From Penicillium oxalicum (lineage: Eukaryota > Ascomycota > Eurotiomycetes > Eurotiales > Aspergillaceae), in contig NC_064653.1 of NCBI RefSeq assembly GCF_001723175.1, positions 3,286,001-3,350,000 of the forward strand: 64,000 nucleotides of DNA. Reading direction: 5' to 3'. Under the pieces are notes generated by a model. That model saw only the letters and a program-made list of their open reading frames with translations. It made no database searches and was not told where the DNA came from. The position numbers and the translations under genes are program-made. Of this stretch, positions 33,200 to 45,796 are shown piece after piece; position 1 is the stretch's first letter; every line of letters begins with the position of its first letter.

Positions 33200-36100
33200 G
33201 CTTCTGTTATAACGTTCTCCTCCCCTACTTTGCTCGGGCGTATACGTTAGCCCGGTCCGTTAGGAATTAATTCTATTCTTCCTTCGTAAAGGTAGATAAG
33301 TCCCTATATATAGGGGGAGTATTATCCTGTTCGATAATTTTTAGTAGCTCTCGGGGTCGTCTTAGTCGGATCCCCTGTCTCCGGAGTGCTACTTATACCG
33401 CCTATGATATCTATAGGGCTCCCGGGTCCTTTACGTTAGCTCTAACTAGCCGCGAACTATTAATTAGGTTCTTTAGGACCCGTCCGTTCGGTTCTTCTAG
33501 TATATATATACTAAGTAGTATGCCGTAAGGACTTTGAAAGGTCCGAACTACTTGCTCTCGAATTTCTGTACTAATTCGTTCCGAACGAGGACCTAATCTC
33601 CCTTTTCGAAGCTTATCTTCGTTACCTAGCTATCCCTAATCCTAGTCCGGATCGCTCGGGATAGTAGAGTTTATTCGCTTTAGTACGGGCGTCGCTTACG
33701 TCCTAGAGCTCTTTAGTCCGTCCTGCGAATACTAAGGGTTCTTTTATTAGGTCGTTACCTAGTAAGCGGGGGTAGACCCGTAAACTAGAAAGAATAGGCT
33801 ATACCTAGTTACCGCGTGTTCCCGGACCCGTATAGCTAGGGTCGCCTACGCTAGATATAGGTCCTACGCCTTCGTTAGCTTTCCTATAAGGTACTTTGTT
33901 AATATACGGCCGAGTAGATTAAGATTTTCTACTTTCCTGTTCGTAGGGGGTAGTAGGGGGTAGTTAGCCGGTACCGAGTTTTTAGTAGGTTTAGGTAGTA
34001 GCTAACGTACCCGAAAGGAGGTTTGAACTATTATCGGAGAGGATCTCGAGTAGCGCTCCGTAATTTATAAAGATTTCCTCGTAGAGGAAGGTCCTAAGCG
34101 CTTCTTCCGTAGCTTCCGGGACGGCCTTAGCTATCGGCTATCCGGTCGCGTAGTCGATTGCTATAATAATCTATCTATTACCGTTCGGTATTATCGGTAG
34201 TCGTCTGATAAGGTCGATCCCCTATCTCTAGAAAGGCCTAATCCCTTTAGTTACTAGGTAGTAGGCGTTTCTCGTTCTAGGGCCTTCTTTGATCCCTAAG
34301 AAACCTAGTACTAAGGGCACTTACGTGCCGCGGTCTCTATATCCGCTCTTATCTAGGGCTACTAAGCTCTCGGTCTTAGGATACCGTTTAGGCCGGCTAT
34401 CCTAGATATCCGTATTATAAGTATATCTTATTAACTAGATACCCCTAAATACCGGTTCTAGGTAGGGTACTTTTAGGCTATCTTTATACGTAAAGGTTAG
34501 TTAGCGGTATTAGCGTCTTCCCGGTCTTATATAGAGAGGTGATCCGAGTATCGAGTTACTACCTTAGACAGGAGCTTATTATTAGGAAGCACTCCCGTAT
34601 CTAAGAAGTTAACGGTCGCGGCTAACTATTTATCCTCGGCTACCTTTTAAATAGTTACGTTTACGGCCGTTAGGGCGGCCTTCTATATAGGTCGATCTCG
34701 TGTAACGTTAGTAGGACCTTTTAATAAAATCCGGTCGTCGGCTTAAGGCGTCGGGCACGACGGCTTTAGTGCCCGGACGGTATCGGATCTTAAGATTATA
34801 CTCCTAAAATTCGCTAACCTAGCGGGCGAGGCGCTTACTATAGGTAACAGTCGTCTATAGGTACTATAGGCTAGCGTGGTCCGTTACGATTTCCGTTTAG
34901 GTTCCGTTATTAATATATTTATCCTAAAGCCGTAGGGCCTCTTTAATAGCTAGTAACTCCTTCTCGTGCACCGGGTAGTTAAGCTCGGCGCCTATAAGCT
35001 TCCGCCGTTATACGATAGGGTAGAGTGCCTCTTCTAGTCCCTTCTAGAGCAGGACTAGGCCGATCGCCTATTTAGAAGTATAGTCTCGATAGTGAATAGC
35101 TACGTAAGATCCGGTTATAAGAGAAGGGGCTTCCGATAACTTCTTCTTTAGCTTTCGGAAGGTAGCCTTATAAGCTATATTCTACCGGATAGGGCGGAAC
35201 TTAAGCTTCCGGAGCTTAGCGTCCGATTCTTTTAGGAGTTCGTGTAGGGGCACGTATATCTCCGCGAACCCGTAGATAAACCGCCGATAGTATATCGCGA
35301 GGCCGAGGAACTATCGTAGCTCGTGCACGTTCTAAGGTTATAGCTACGTGCGGATAATATCGATCTTAGCTAGTATTAGCGTACGCTCCCGTTCCCGACG
35401 ATATATCCGCAGAATTCTAGTTCGTTAGTTATAATCTCGTACTTCCCTAGTTAGACGATCAGTCGTTCCCTCTCGAGGATCTCGAGTACCTTTTTAAGGT
35501 GCTCGTAATACTCTTCTATACTATCCGAGAAGATAAGGATATCGTCGAGGTACACGACTACGAACTTACTAAGTAGGGCTAAAGGGCCTCGTTTATAACC
35601 GTCTAGAAGGTTGCGGGGCGTTATAAAGACTAAAGGGTATCGCAAGCTACTTATATTTTCCCTAGATAGTATTAAAGGTAGTTTTAGGTACTACGCGGTT
35701 AGTTAGGCGTACTTACTAGAATCTAGACGCGAGGTCGATCTTCGTTAGGACCTATACGCTCCCGATTTAGTCGAGAAGGTCTTAGATCCGGGGTAATAGA
35801 TACCCGTTCTTCTTGGTTAGGTTATTTAGGGCACGGTAATCGATATATATTCTCTACTTACTATTAGACTTAGGGGCGAATAGGACTAGAAACCCCTAGG
35901 GGCTAGCTAAAGGGCGGATTAGTCCCTTCTTTAAGAGGAGATCGACTTAGCGTATCTTCGTCTAGTTTCTCTTTAGAGAGAGAATAGGTATAGATATTCA
36001 CGGGCTTCGCGTCGCTAGTATTAATATTATACTAGATCTCCCTTTCCGGAGGCAAGGTATTAGGGAGTTCGTCGCGGATAATCTTCCTATATTTCCCTAT

Positions 36101-36900
36101 AAGGGTCCGGATCCGGGGGTCCGGGTATAAGATAGGAGCCTCTAGAGGAGGGGAGTTATCTCGAGGAGCCCTAATAGAGATTATAAGGGTGCCCTCGTCT
36201 TTCTTGCGTATTTACTTACGTATCTATTTAGACGATATTAGGAAGATACCCGCTTCTTCGAGTTCGTGATTAGGTCGAGCCTCGCAAGGTTCGATAAGGT
36301 ATATTCGCTAGTAATACGGATAGTTAGCCAAGAGCTAACCTAATTAATAGTAGGTTCTGTTACTTCAGAAAGTCCCGACTAAGGACGATCTAAGGTCGGG
36401 TATATCTAGGATCTAGGCCTTACGCTTCGGTCTATATCCCTATTTTTAGTAGGACGCGAGCGCGTCCTTCTGTATATAGGGACCGCCTATCGGGTAGCCT
36501 TACCTAGAGGGCGTCCGGAGGCTTCTTTAGGCGAACGGATCCTCTTAGTATTATAGCTCGAGAGGAGATAAACGTATAGGAGGAACCGGAGTCTAAGAGG
36601 GCGCGTATTAGTACTTCCCGAGGGCTAACTCGGGCCTAATAGAGTAGGAGACCCGCTTAGATAGCGAGCAGGGAGGCTTCGTGTGCGTTAGGTTAGGGGG
36701 TTAGGTCCTAGAAGTAGGGGCACGCAAGAGGCGGCTCGGAGCTAGCTAGCGAAGGCCTCTAATTCGTCTAGCCGCTTATGTTTTTTTGCTATAAAGGACT
36801 CCCTTAGGGTAGTCTCTCTTAATAACCTAGCTTCCTATATATAGTATTTTATAGGGGCCCGTCTACGTACCTTCCCTCGCGGGGCCGTGCTCGAGCTATC
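33200..36900 (-). pseudogene. C: pol remnant (protease/RT/RNase H/integrase)
   Basis: On the minus strand the RT reads through IDYRALNNLTKKNGYLLPRI (about 35,850-35,790), then VVVYLDDILIFSDS (35,565-35,520) in a surviving 64-codon frame (35645-35451). RNase H and integrase-like text continues toward 33,900. RIP stops are scattered throughout. Confidence 0.75.
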
Positions 36901-38347
36901 GCGACCGCGGCTATAGCGTTTATCCGGAAATCGCTATTAGCGTCTCTAGCCTTAGAGGGGGAGTAGTTTCCGATCTAACCGGAGATTATTTCTCCCCTCT
37001 TATACTAGATAAAGCGGTCGATTACGGCTCGGAGAGTAGTCGGGTTCGCGATCCTTAGCCTACTTCTTCTAGAGGGTAGCTTTCGCACCCTTTCGGAGGT
37101 ATTAGATAACGACTTCTTCTAGAAGGGCACCTCGGTATTAATAGCTACTTACTATAGATTTATAGCGTATTCGGCGAAAGTAAGGGATCCTTAATATATT
37201 TAGCGAAGCGATCCTAGCGCTTTTTAGGGCTAAGGTATTCGGAAAATTCCCGAAGGATCTAGGCGCGATAACCTTCCTAGGTCTTAATCGGTTCCGCGTA
37301 CTAGTTAACGATCTATTAGCGATAGGTATTCTATACCTTCTTAGCTCGCCTAGTTAGGGACCCTTAGGCGTAGATAATTTTGTCGGTGTCCGGAATTCCT
37401 GCGCCTACGAGGTACGAGACCTTATAGAAGAACCTTTCGTAATCGCGCAGGTGCACGCGAGTATCTTAGGCGATCGTTCCCGAGTAGGGACGGATACTAG
37501 GCACCTTTTTTATTAAGACCTTGCGGATCTCTAGGAGATTTAAGCTAACTACCGGAGACGGAGAAGAGCTAGTTTAGTCGGTCTCCTCCGGGGTAGTAGC
37601 GGGCGCCGCCCGGGAGGAAGAGGAGGTATTCGACTACGCCTAGGTACCGTTCTGTTATAGGTAGACACTAAAGGCGGTAGTCTTAATATCCTGTACGGCC
37701 TTAGCGTAGTCGTCCGGGATATAGTTTCGAAGCTACGTTTAGTAGGCTTTAGCCACGATCGGAGGCAAGAAGGAGAGGGCCTAGTCGGTTTTAGGAGTAT
37801 TTAGGCGTTCCTCTCGCGGGAGAGGGTCCGCGGAGGTAGGTCTGTAAGTCGAAGTATCTATTAGAAATAGGAAGGATTAAGGAGAATACAGGGAGTATCG
37901 TGAATAGTGGCCTCTTATACCTATAGGGGTTTCCTCTTTCTTATAGTTTATTCCTAGGTATAAGGGTCCGTAAGGAGCCGTATAGGGGTGTCCGGACTCT
38001 TCTAAGAAGGTGGTGAGGGTCTGCTAGTAACCGAGGTCCTCGGGTATTATAGCGGATCGGTAACGTAGGAGGAGAGGCGGGGCTGTAAGAGCTATATCGG
38101 GGGTAAACGCCCTCCTCCCCGGGACCGTTTTTCGAGGGTTCACGAGGTCCCCCCTAAGCCGGTCCCTTATTATCTTCGTTCGTGAGTCCTTTAGATAAGG
38201 GTTACCTTCCTTCTCCACGAGTACTTATTTTTGTAAGGATCAGGGAGGGAGGGAGAAGTATATAGGGCTTCGCGCTTCCTTTCGGAAGGGGTCCCCCCTC
38301 CGGGGAGGGCCGTAGAAGGCGCCTCCTTTTAAGGGTTTACTACCAGA
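36900..38347 (-). pseudogene. C: gag region
   Basis: Minus-strand coding-like sequence between the 5' LTR and pol. A 64-codon open frame survives at 38218-38024. No individual motif is clear enough to name, so the gag call rests on position. Confidence 0.45.
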
Positions 38348-38501
38348 TGTGATTCGAAGAGTGAAGAAAGGTTGATTTTTAGAGTATCTCTACAGTATCT
38401 CTTAAAAATCGGGTCTGTAAGGACAGTCACGGGGCTATACGGGGCCGAACGGGAGTACTCACGTGAGTCATGACTCACGTGACCACCCTTCCGGGATCTC
38501 A
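38348..38501 (-). repeat. 5' LTR of element C (154 bp)
   Basis: Partner of 31129-31282, with the same ends. A AGTA follows directly and matches the AGTA before 31129, giving a 4-bp duplication. A's RNase H resumes immediately after. Confidence 0.9.
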
Positions 38502-40490
38502 AGTATTTTACTCCTGAAAGATATTAGGCCCCGAGAAGAACTATAGGGTAGGAGACTAAGAAATACTAGCGATCTAGATAGGGTTTAAGGAATAGCGATA
38601 CTTTCTAGAAGGAAGCGCGGAGCCGATCGTAGTAATAACTAACTACGCTAATCTAGTAAGATTTATAACTACTAAAGAGCTATTACGTATATAGGTACGC
38701 TAGGCGGAGTACCTAGTAGGGTTCGACTTCGTGATTATATATCGCCTAGGGAAGTCTAACCCTACTAACGCCCCTAGTAGGCGTCCGGATTATATAGTTA
38801 GAAGTAGGCTAGAAGAAGAGAGACAGGATATCTTTATACAGAACCTATAAAGAGTAATAGACCGGGGTATAGTATACTAGCGGAACCTAGATAACGTAGC
38901 CTAACTAGGAACTATAATAGCGTTTAGCTATATAGAAATTCTCCTAGTAACCTTCAAGATTCCCCTAATAAGCCGGAGGAAGGCACGAGAAGCCGTAGCT
39001 AGCGATAGCCTATACTAGAGTAAACTACTAGAGCTGATAGTCGACTTAATTAGAAGGATATAGTAGGCGAACCGATTCTGCTAGGAGACTATCAGAAGCC
39101 TTAAAGAAGGGGGAGAGGGACAAGAGAGACTAGGAGGAGACTAGTCTGTTACCCTAGTAGACAGACTACTCTAGTATAACGGCTAGACGTTTATCCTGAT
39201 AGAACCCGCGACCCGCGAAGAGATCCTAAAAACCTACTACGACAACTCCTAGGATAGCTACTTCGGTGCCTAACGGACCCTAGAGGCGATCTAAAGAAAA
39301 TACTACTAGCAAGAGATACGGACGGATATCCGAGACTACTATAGGGAATACTAGGTATACTAAGGGAATATAATTAAGCGGTATAAGCTATATAGGCTCT
39401 TAGAGCTACTGCCTATACCCGATAAGCTAGCGTAGTAGATAAGCGTAGATTTTATTACTAGGCTCCTACTATCTCGCTAGAACAGGAAGACGTACGATAC
39501 TATTATAGTAGTAGTAGACCTATTAACTAAGTATATACTATATATACTATACTATAAGGATATTAACTCTAGGGGAGTAGCTACCCTATTTTACGATAGG
39601 GTTATACTAATATAGGGAATACTAGAGAACCTAGTAAGTAACTAGGGCTTAGTATTTGTCTCGAAGTTCTAGAGCTACTTCTATTATCTCTTAGCTACTA
39701 GGCGCAGACTGTCTATAGCGTACTACCCGTAGATAGATAGCTAAACTAAGAGATAAAACTAGACCCTAGAGTACTACCTTAGGAACGTAGTATCCTAGTA
39801 CTAGGATAACTAGGTAAGGTAGCTACTGCTTATATAGTCGGTATATAATAGTGCGATCTATAGCGCGACGAAAATATCGCCTATAAAGGCGTTAATAGGG
39901 TTCCGCCTAGACCTAAGAACGTTAGTTCTGGACGGGCTAGGAGAAACCTAGGAGTACCGAGAGGCTTAAGGAAGGATAGAGGAGCTTAAACGCGCTAGGG
40001 AAGCGATAAAGAAGTATCTAGAAAAGGCGAAGGAAGTAATAAGCAAGGCCTATAATAGATCCTACTAGGCGAAGTCCTTCGCTATAGGCGACTAGGTCCT
40101 ACTATAAAATAAATATATCGATTTAGGCCGACTGTTTAAGAAACTAGATAACCGCTATATTAGGCCTTTCTATATTACGGATAAGATAGGTAAGTAAGCT
40201 TATAGACTCGCGCTTATATCTTTATACTAGAGGATCTACCCGACGTACTATATCTTAATACTCGAACTATTCTATAGTAACCTAATAGCTAGGATACTAC
40301 TCCTAGCCTCTATACTAGTTAATAGAGAACTAGAATATATCGTAGAAGAGATACTACGAGATAGTAGGAATAGCTAGGAGGTACTAGTAAAGTAGGTAGA
40401 TTATAGCTATAAGGAAAATATATAGGAACTAAGAGCGGTAGTAGAAGATACGGAGGTATATTAGAACTTCGTAAAGAAAAAGAAGAAGCT
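38502..40490 (+). pseudogene. A: RNase H end, integrase and chromodomain
   Basis: RNase H ends with ELLAIVRAF-like and YANLVRFITTKELL text (38560-38700). Integrase catalytic-core text includes TIIVVVDRLTKY (about 39,500-39,535), then NLVSDRGLVFVSKFW-like sequence (about 39,630-39,670). The chromodomain lies at about 40,329-40,440 (EYIVEEILRDSRN.. VLVK.VDYSYKEN), the mark of chromoviruses, which target heterochromatin. Confidence 0.82.
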
Positions 40491-40499
40491 ATAACTCCG

Positions 40500-42002
40500 A
40501 GTAGATAGATAATAGCCTACTATAATCCTAGCTAAACCTAGAACCTAACTAATCACGAATCCTCTAGGGGCGCGTAGGGCGTAGTAATAAATCTATAACA
40601 CTATAAGAACGTCTAATAGAATCCTATAAGTAACCGTAATAAAGGGAGAGGGAGTACCTAAGGAGGGCCTAGAGGTAGTAGTAGACCCTAAAATATAAGC
40701 CTAGCCTAGGCTAAACGTAGCAGAGTAGACTAGTAGCTAGTAAGAGTAGGCTATAACCCCTAGAGGAGACAGAGGTAAGGCATACTATAAAATACTAAGA
40801 TAACGCTAAATAATAGATAGAATACGAGGGCTCGTAATAAGAACGCTAGGAGAGTAGGGAGCTACTAATATAAGGTAGCGAAGGACTACTATCCTAGAAG
40901 CATAACGTAGTCTATAAGGAATAGTACCCTAGTATAATACTACTAGTATAGCTACTAATAGGTAACCGCACAGAAGGAAATAAGACGCTATACGAGGCAA
41001 ACTACTAAGAGGTCTAAACAGAGAACTATATATATAAACTAGACCGAGGTATACTATATAGTAGCGGAGAGCGCCTATAACTACTAGAGGACCTACTAAA
41101 AGCCTAGTAAGACCCCCTACGAAAGATACCGAGCGCACCCCCGGACTACGCTATATAACCTAAGAGTATAAAGGAATACTACTACCCGAGCTAAGTATAG
41201 GGTATCTACGAGACGGGCTAGGAGGCTATAAGATAGGGGCGGAGGGGGTAGAGGGGGCGGAGGGGGAAGAGTATAGGAAGGGCTAACCTCTATAACTCGA
41301 TCGGTAGCTATTAGTATAGTAAGCTTATTCCTATATAACCGGAATATAGTAAGGGTACTATTCCTACCCGCGATTATAGGATTTAGTAGAACTAGATCCG
41401 CGACGAAGTCGAGCCGCGAGTTAACCTATACGATATAGGGTTAGCGCTAAACTACCTATAAGACGGGAGGACCTACTATACGATAATACCTACTATTAGC
41501 CTTATAATAGGTATACCGTCGAGCTAGAGGGCTTATCCCCTTAGTAGGAGGTTAATAGACGTAAGCAGGGTAATTCCTGATATAGTTAATATACTAGCGA
41601 TACTATACCGCCGCCGGATTCCTAGGCGTAACCTAGGAAGGAATCTCGAAGTTATCTACCTTACCGTACTTACGAGTAGTTAGAGGATTAGGAAAGGCCC
41701 TAGAAGGGCTAATAACCTAGTAAGTAGGAATATAAGCTATTATAGGCGAAAACGAAGAGATAATCGAGATATAGCTACGAAAGGGAGACGACCTATCTTA
41801 TACTAACGAGACTATAAGCAAACGGCGGGACCCCTAAACCCGACGGTACGAGTTCTTTGTTCTGACACAGGATATGATAGATAACGACACCCCTATTAAA
41901 GAACTAAGCTATACTACTATAGTAGGGGCTAGAAACGGGCGTAGAGGCTACCTATATACGTATAGGATACTACGAGGACGCGGTATTAAAGAAGGGAGAG
42001 AA
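40500..42002 (+). other. A: extra region between chromodomain and 3' LTR
   Basis: About 1.5 kb, longer than a usual 3' leader. Plus-strand frames are coherent over 41,580-42,002 (for example LSTLPYLRVVRGLGKALEGL and YEFFVLTQDMIDNDTPIKEL) and run toward the polypurine tract. This suggests a lost accessory ORF in the sense direction. A 69-codon minus frame at 41138-40929 looks fortuitous. No domain recognised. Confidence 0.45.
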
Positions 42003-42294
42003 TATTACGGTACTTACACCTAGACTAGCTAGGTAAAGGCCTATATAGGATAGCCCGGAAGCCTAAGGGGCCCCGGGACCCTAGGATCACCTAACCTAGG
42101 ACTAGGGCGGGAAGGAACCGGGACTACTAATAACCCGTAGGACCGTGGGTTATATGACCCACGGGCTAGGAGATACAGGCGGGAGAAGGCAGAAGGATAT
42201 AGAATCCTTAACGATTAGTTTAAATACGATCTAGACCCTACAGGTCCTCCCACTCTTACTCTAAGTTCTTATAGGACCTTCCTAGGTCCTAACA
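42003..42294 (+). repeat. 3' LTR of chromovirus A (292 bp)
   Basis: It pairs with 27445-28012. It is less RIP-mutated than its partner: it keeps CCGTGGGT and TGACCCACGGGC where the 5' copy reads CCGTAGGT and TAACCTACGGGC. Confidence 0.9.
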
Positions 42295-42494
42295 TATAGG
42301 GTCTAATTTCAAAGACTAAATTTTAGGGTCTAGTAGTCTCCACTAGTTCCTACAATATATACATAGCGTTTCCGCGTACTAAGTTCCTATAGCCTCACAC
42401 AGAGCCCTTAGGGTTATTACCCTAAGACGACGCGGGGTCGATTCGATCGTGAATCGTCTTGAGTCACCACGCATGACTTGCGCCGTGATAATTA
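42295..42494 (+). repeat. LTR 'B' fragment (5' truncated)
   Basis: It begins directly after LTR A with text equal to B from about base 70 (TATAGGGTCTAATTTC) and runs to the B end (GTGATAATTA). It may be the partner of the B LTR at 26791 if A landed in B and part of B was then lost. Confidence 0.65.
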
Positions 42495-43326
42495 CTACTA
42501 AGTAAATCCTCTACCTATAGATTAGATTTATCTTAGAGTTAAACTATAGAGTATAAAGTACCTTAAGATAGTAACTAAGTAATACTATATAATTAATCGC
42601 GAAGAACTAAATATATAATACTAAAATAAATATTCTTATATATCTAGTCCTTCCTATTACTTATACGCTAGGACTTATCGCTAATAAGTCCGTCCTATTA
42701 CTAATAGGACATAGTTATATAATAGGTTATTAGTTATCTATACTTATAGTATAATTCCGGTGCTAGTAAAATAGTAGCCGTTTCCTATATCGCGCTAACT
42801 ATCCTATAGAGTAAGAGGGTATTATTCGTGTCGGTTAGTCGTAGGCTATTTCTGGCTCCTCCCCTAAATATCTTTACCTTAGTTCTCCTAGGGTACGCCT
42901 AAGTATACCGAAACGTACGTGATAATACTAATCCTTAGTGTCCGTAGAATGATTAGCTTACGGTCGTTACTTAAATAGCTACGGCCCTCGCGCTTCTTTA
43001 AGGTGTGTAACACTCTATTAGCTTTAGTCTATAGGGATCGCTATCCCTTATAGGTCTATTTAGTTATTTATTATATTAATAATACGATAGTTAGCTAGTA
43101 TCTTAGTACTATCCTTTGATTTCTCTTTCTTCTATTTATTAATCGTATAGGCGATTATCGATTCGTACTACTATATCGATAAGTTTTTCTATTGTATCTA
43201 GTCGATTGATTTATATAAGTTTATTCTTAATATAGGGTTTAAGTCTATAATTATAGTACGGAATTAAAGTATAGTCTTCCTACTATAGTATTACTATAAG
43301 TTATATAAACTTAGCTATATAGGTAG
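42495..43326 (-). pseudogene. Gypsy gag-like fragment, minus strand
   Basis: Minus-strand translation near 43,230-43,130 gives LDTIEKLIDIVVRIDNRLYE, resembling the end of the fungal gypsy gag domain. It is RIP-mutated and interrupted by repeat E at 43327; more of the same may lie at 43,680-44,464. Confidence 0.5.
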
Positions 43327-43679
43327 TGTAGTAGGGGATTCGGTTATATATACTTAAAGGCAGATGTTTAGTAGGGAGAGATGCCTGATAGCCTTACCGC
43401 CTAGGGAGGTTATCTAAGACCTAGGCTACGGGATCTTTAGGATCACTATCGTCGTGCTCGATTAACAGTTTGGAAAGAGGATTCAGGACGGTCTTTATAG
43501 TCAGATTCCTTATACTTATAATATCACACTCTTTTTGATTCCTGCGCTTGGTTCCTGATATCGGACTACGCGATTACCTTGGAGGATTCCGGGACTTGCT
43601 TGCTTGTGGTTTTAGTTTGGTTCCTCTATGACTCGACCTGTATAGTGAGATCAGACTGCCTTAAGCATTCCCCTCTTTA
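43327..43679 (+). repeat. Repeat 'E' copy 1 (LTR-like, 353 bp)
   Basis: TGTAGTAGGGGATTCGG..CATTCCCCTCTTTA, flanked by GTAG on both sides (43323-43326, 43680-43683). It is a solo unit with TG..TA ends, best read as a solo LTR. It is moderately RIP-mutated. Confidence 0.7.
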
Positions 43680-43895
43680 GTAGATACAAATCTAGTTTAT
43701 TAAATTCGTTTTAGCTTATATTCAGCTATCTTCTTAGCATCGATATCGCTAAAGGTATATTCTAGGTACTACCTAAATATAATATAGCTACTAAAGATAG
43801 CTTACGTAGTTATATTCTATTTATTACTATCCTTCTTATAGTACTTATAAATATAGGGTTCGAGCTAATCCTATACCTATCTTTATAGGTAGGCT

Positions 43896-44200
43896 TAGGC
43901 CTTTTAATTACTCGCGAGTTCGAGCTAGGAAGGCCGGCCTACGGAAAAATTACTCGCGAGTCTTTAGCTCGCGAGTTCGAGTCAGAAAGTCTGGCTCGCG
44001 AGCCGTACGATAGTAATATACTAGTAATCGAGCTAATCGAACCGCGAGTTTTTCTGGCTCGCTATATATAATAACAAATTACTAGCTCGATTTTATAATA
44101 CCGTACGAGCGGGAAGACTCGCGAGTTCGAGCTAGAAGTGCGAGCTGGCTCGCGAGTCGAGTCCAAAAAGCCGGCTCGCCGCGAGTAATTGTAAGGTCTA
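43896..44200 (-). mobile_element. hAT-like miniature element, copy 3 (305 bp, reversed)
   Basis: Same family in the opposite orientation, starting TAGGCCTTTTAATTACTCGC and ending AATTGTAAGGTCTA. Perfect GGTAGGCT duplications lie at 43888-43895 and 44201-44208. It carries RIP-type changes, unlike copies 1 and 2. Confidence 0.85.
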
Positions 44201-44464
44201 GGTAGGCTAATATGAAGATAATCTTATTATCTTTATTAATAAGGCGTTCCTTATTAATATCGATATAGATATCTATCTATATTAGAATCCTTATAACTTC
44301 TATCTATTACTATCGAAGGTCTTAGCCTTTAGGAGCTCAGGTACTCTAATAGTAGTTACTACGGCTAAAGCAATAACTTAAGTATAGAGCTACTCTAAGT
44401 AGTCTTTTACGGTTATTAAATAGGCGTTATAGTTTGTGCCTAACTAATTAAGATATTCTTAAAG

Positions 44465-45796
44465 TATGGTTCGAAGAGTAAAGAAAGGTTGATTGTTAAA
44501 GTATAACTACCTTATATCTTGAATACCGGGCCTATAAGGATAGTCACGGGACTATGTAGGGCTAAACGGGGGTATTTACGTAGGCTATAACTTATGTAAC
44601 TACCCTTCCGGGATCTTATCCTCTCCTACTTAGACTAAACTCGCCCCGAGCTTTAGGGTAATATAGTCTAAGCTTACTATTACTCTGTTCGGTTATATTC
44701 GTAGGTTCCTATCTTAGTATATTTATATATGTAAGGTAAAGTTAAAATAGTAGGGGTTTAATAAAGGAAAAGGTATAATATTATTTTTAGCTACTTATAA
44801 CTACTATATATAGCTAATAGTTACTAAAAACTCCTATTAGGATAGTCTAGAGGAATAAAGGATCTTCTACTATAAATATAGATAAATCTCCTTAATTACT
44901 TCTTCTTCTCTTTATCCTTCTTCTTTATCTCTTCTAATACTATCTAGATCTTTAAATAGCTAATAGGTCTTTAGTTCTTTTTAATCCTTTTTCTGAGCTA
45001 GTAGTTAATCCTCCTATTAAGTTCTCTTCTATCTCTTTATCTTCTCTTATCCTTAATCTTCCTCTACTTAACGCTCTATTAAGCTCTTGGTAATCTAAGG
45101 ACTAGCCTATAAGCGATTTTAAGCTTTTAGAGTCTTATACTCCTATTCTATTACTTTCTCCTAAGCCTCCTCTTAGTATCTCTAGTAAGCGTTAAGTCTA
45201 CTTAGTTATAGATAGCTCTATTAATAAGAAGGAAGGCTATTATAGTAAAATATACTCTAGCCTAGATTTCCGCGTATACGTGTAAGAAGGATTTCGATCT
45301 AAATACTATATAGACTAATAGGCTATAGATAGGCTTAGATACCTATAGGAACCCTCTAGCGAGTTAGTTTAAGACTAACTATATAAAGGGCTTTTAGACT
45401 AATAGTATATAAACTCGAGATATAGACTAGAGGAATAACGATCTAAAGGATTATAGTACTTTTATAAAGCCTTAGGCGATCTTGACTTAATAGGTTAGTA
45501 AACTAGCTTCTAATAGTATAGAGTACTAGTTATATAGTAACTAGAATAGTCTATTTAGTTCTTATTATATTTTTAGGATTATAAAGGAGGATCTATTAGG
45601 AGGCGGGGGCTATAGAAATTACTAATTTAATAGTAATATATCCTAGTACTTCTTATAGAGAGACAAGCTCCTTAATCCTTAGATATAGGAGTATTATAAT
45701 AGGATATATCCTACTTATATATTAGTTAAAGACAAAAAAATACATTTCTTTCTATTTATTTACGATCTCCTATATTAACTATTAGTAGCGTAATCT
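44465..45796 (-). mobile_element. Element C, truncated second copy
   Basis: It starts with a RIP-mutated C LTR (TATGGTTCGAAGAG) and follows 31129-32520 collinearly, including part of the antisense accessory ORF. It is cut by the B LTR at 45797. It is much more mutated than the first copy's LTR. Confidence 0.75.

Larger units (their letters stand above)
31283..38347 (-). mobile_element. Ty3/gypsy element 'C', interior, inserted backwards in A
   Basis: A 7-kb interior flanked by near-identical 154-bp LTRs. Pol reads on the minus strand. The first ~240 bases next to the 3' LTR and the last ~150 next to the 5' LTR are little mutated, while the centre is heavily RIP-mutated. A truncated second copy lies at 44465-45796. 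Confidence 0.87.
28013..42002 (+). mobile_element. Ty3/gypsy chromovirus 'A', interior (nested C at 31129-38501)
   Basis: The interior lies between the two 292-bp LTRs, about 6.6 kb once C is removed. Plus-strand order is gag, protease, reverse transcriptase, RNase H, integrase, chromodomain, then an extra region and a polypurine tract (GAAGGGAGAGAA) abutting the 3' LTR. Nearly every CAG/CAA/TGG codon has become a stop, so it is dead. The flanks outside the LTRs (TAGAA and TATAG) do not match, which suggests rearrangement after insertion. Confidence 0.88.

Noticed and set aside
40929..41138. 69-codon minus-strand hydrophobic frame in element A
   Set aside because: It is a rare ATG-bearing chance frame in RIP-mutated DNA; the plus strand is the more coherent one in this region.
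26363..44200. CTCGCGAG arrays as a CRISPR-like or satellite array
   Set aside because: Spacing is irregular, units occur on both strands, and each cluster is bounded by inverted ends and an 8-bp duplication, so they are transposons.
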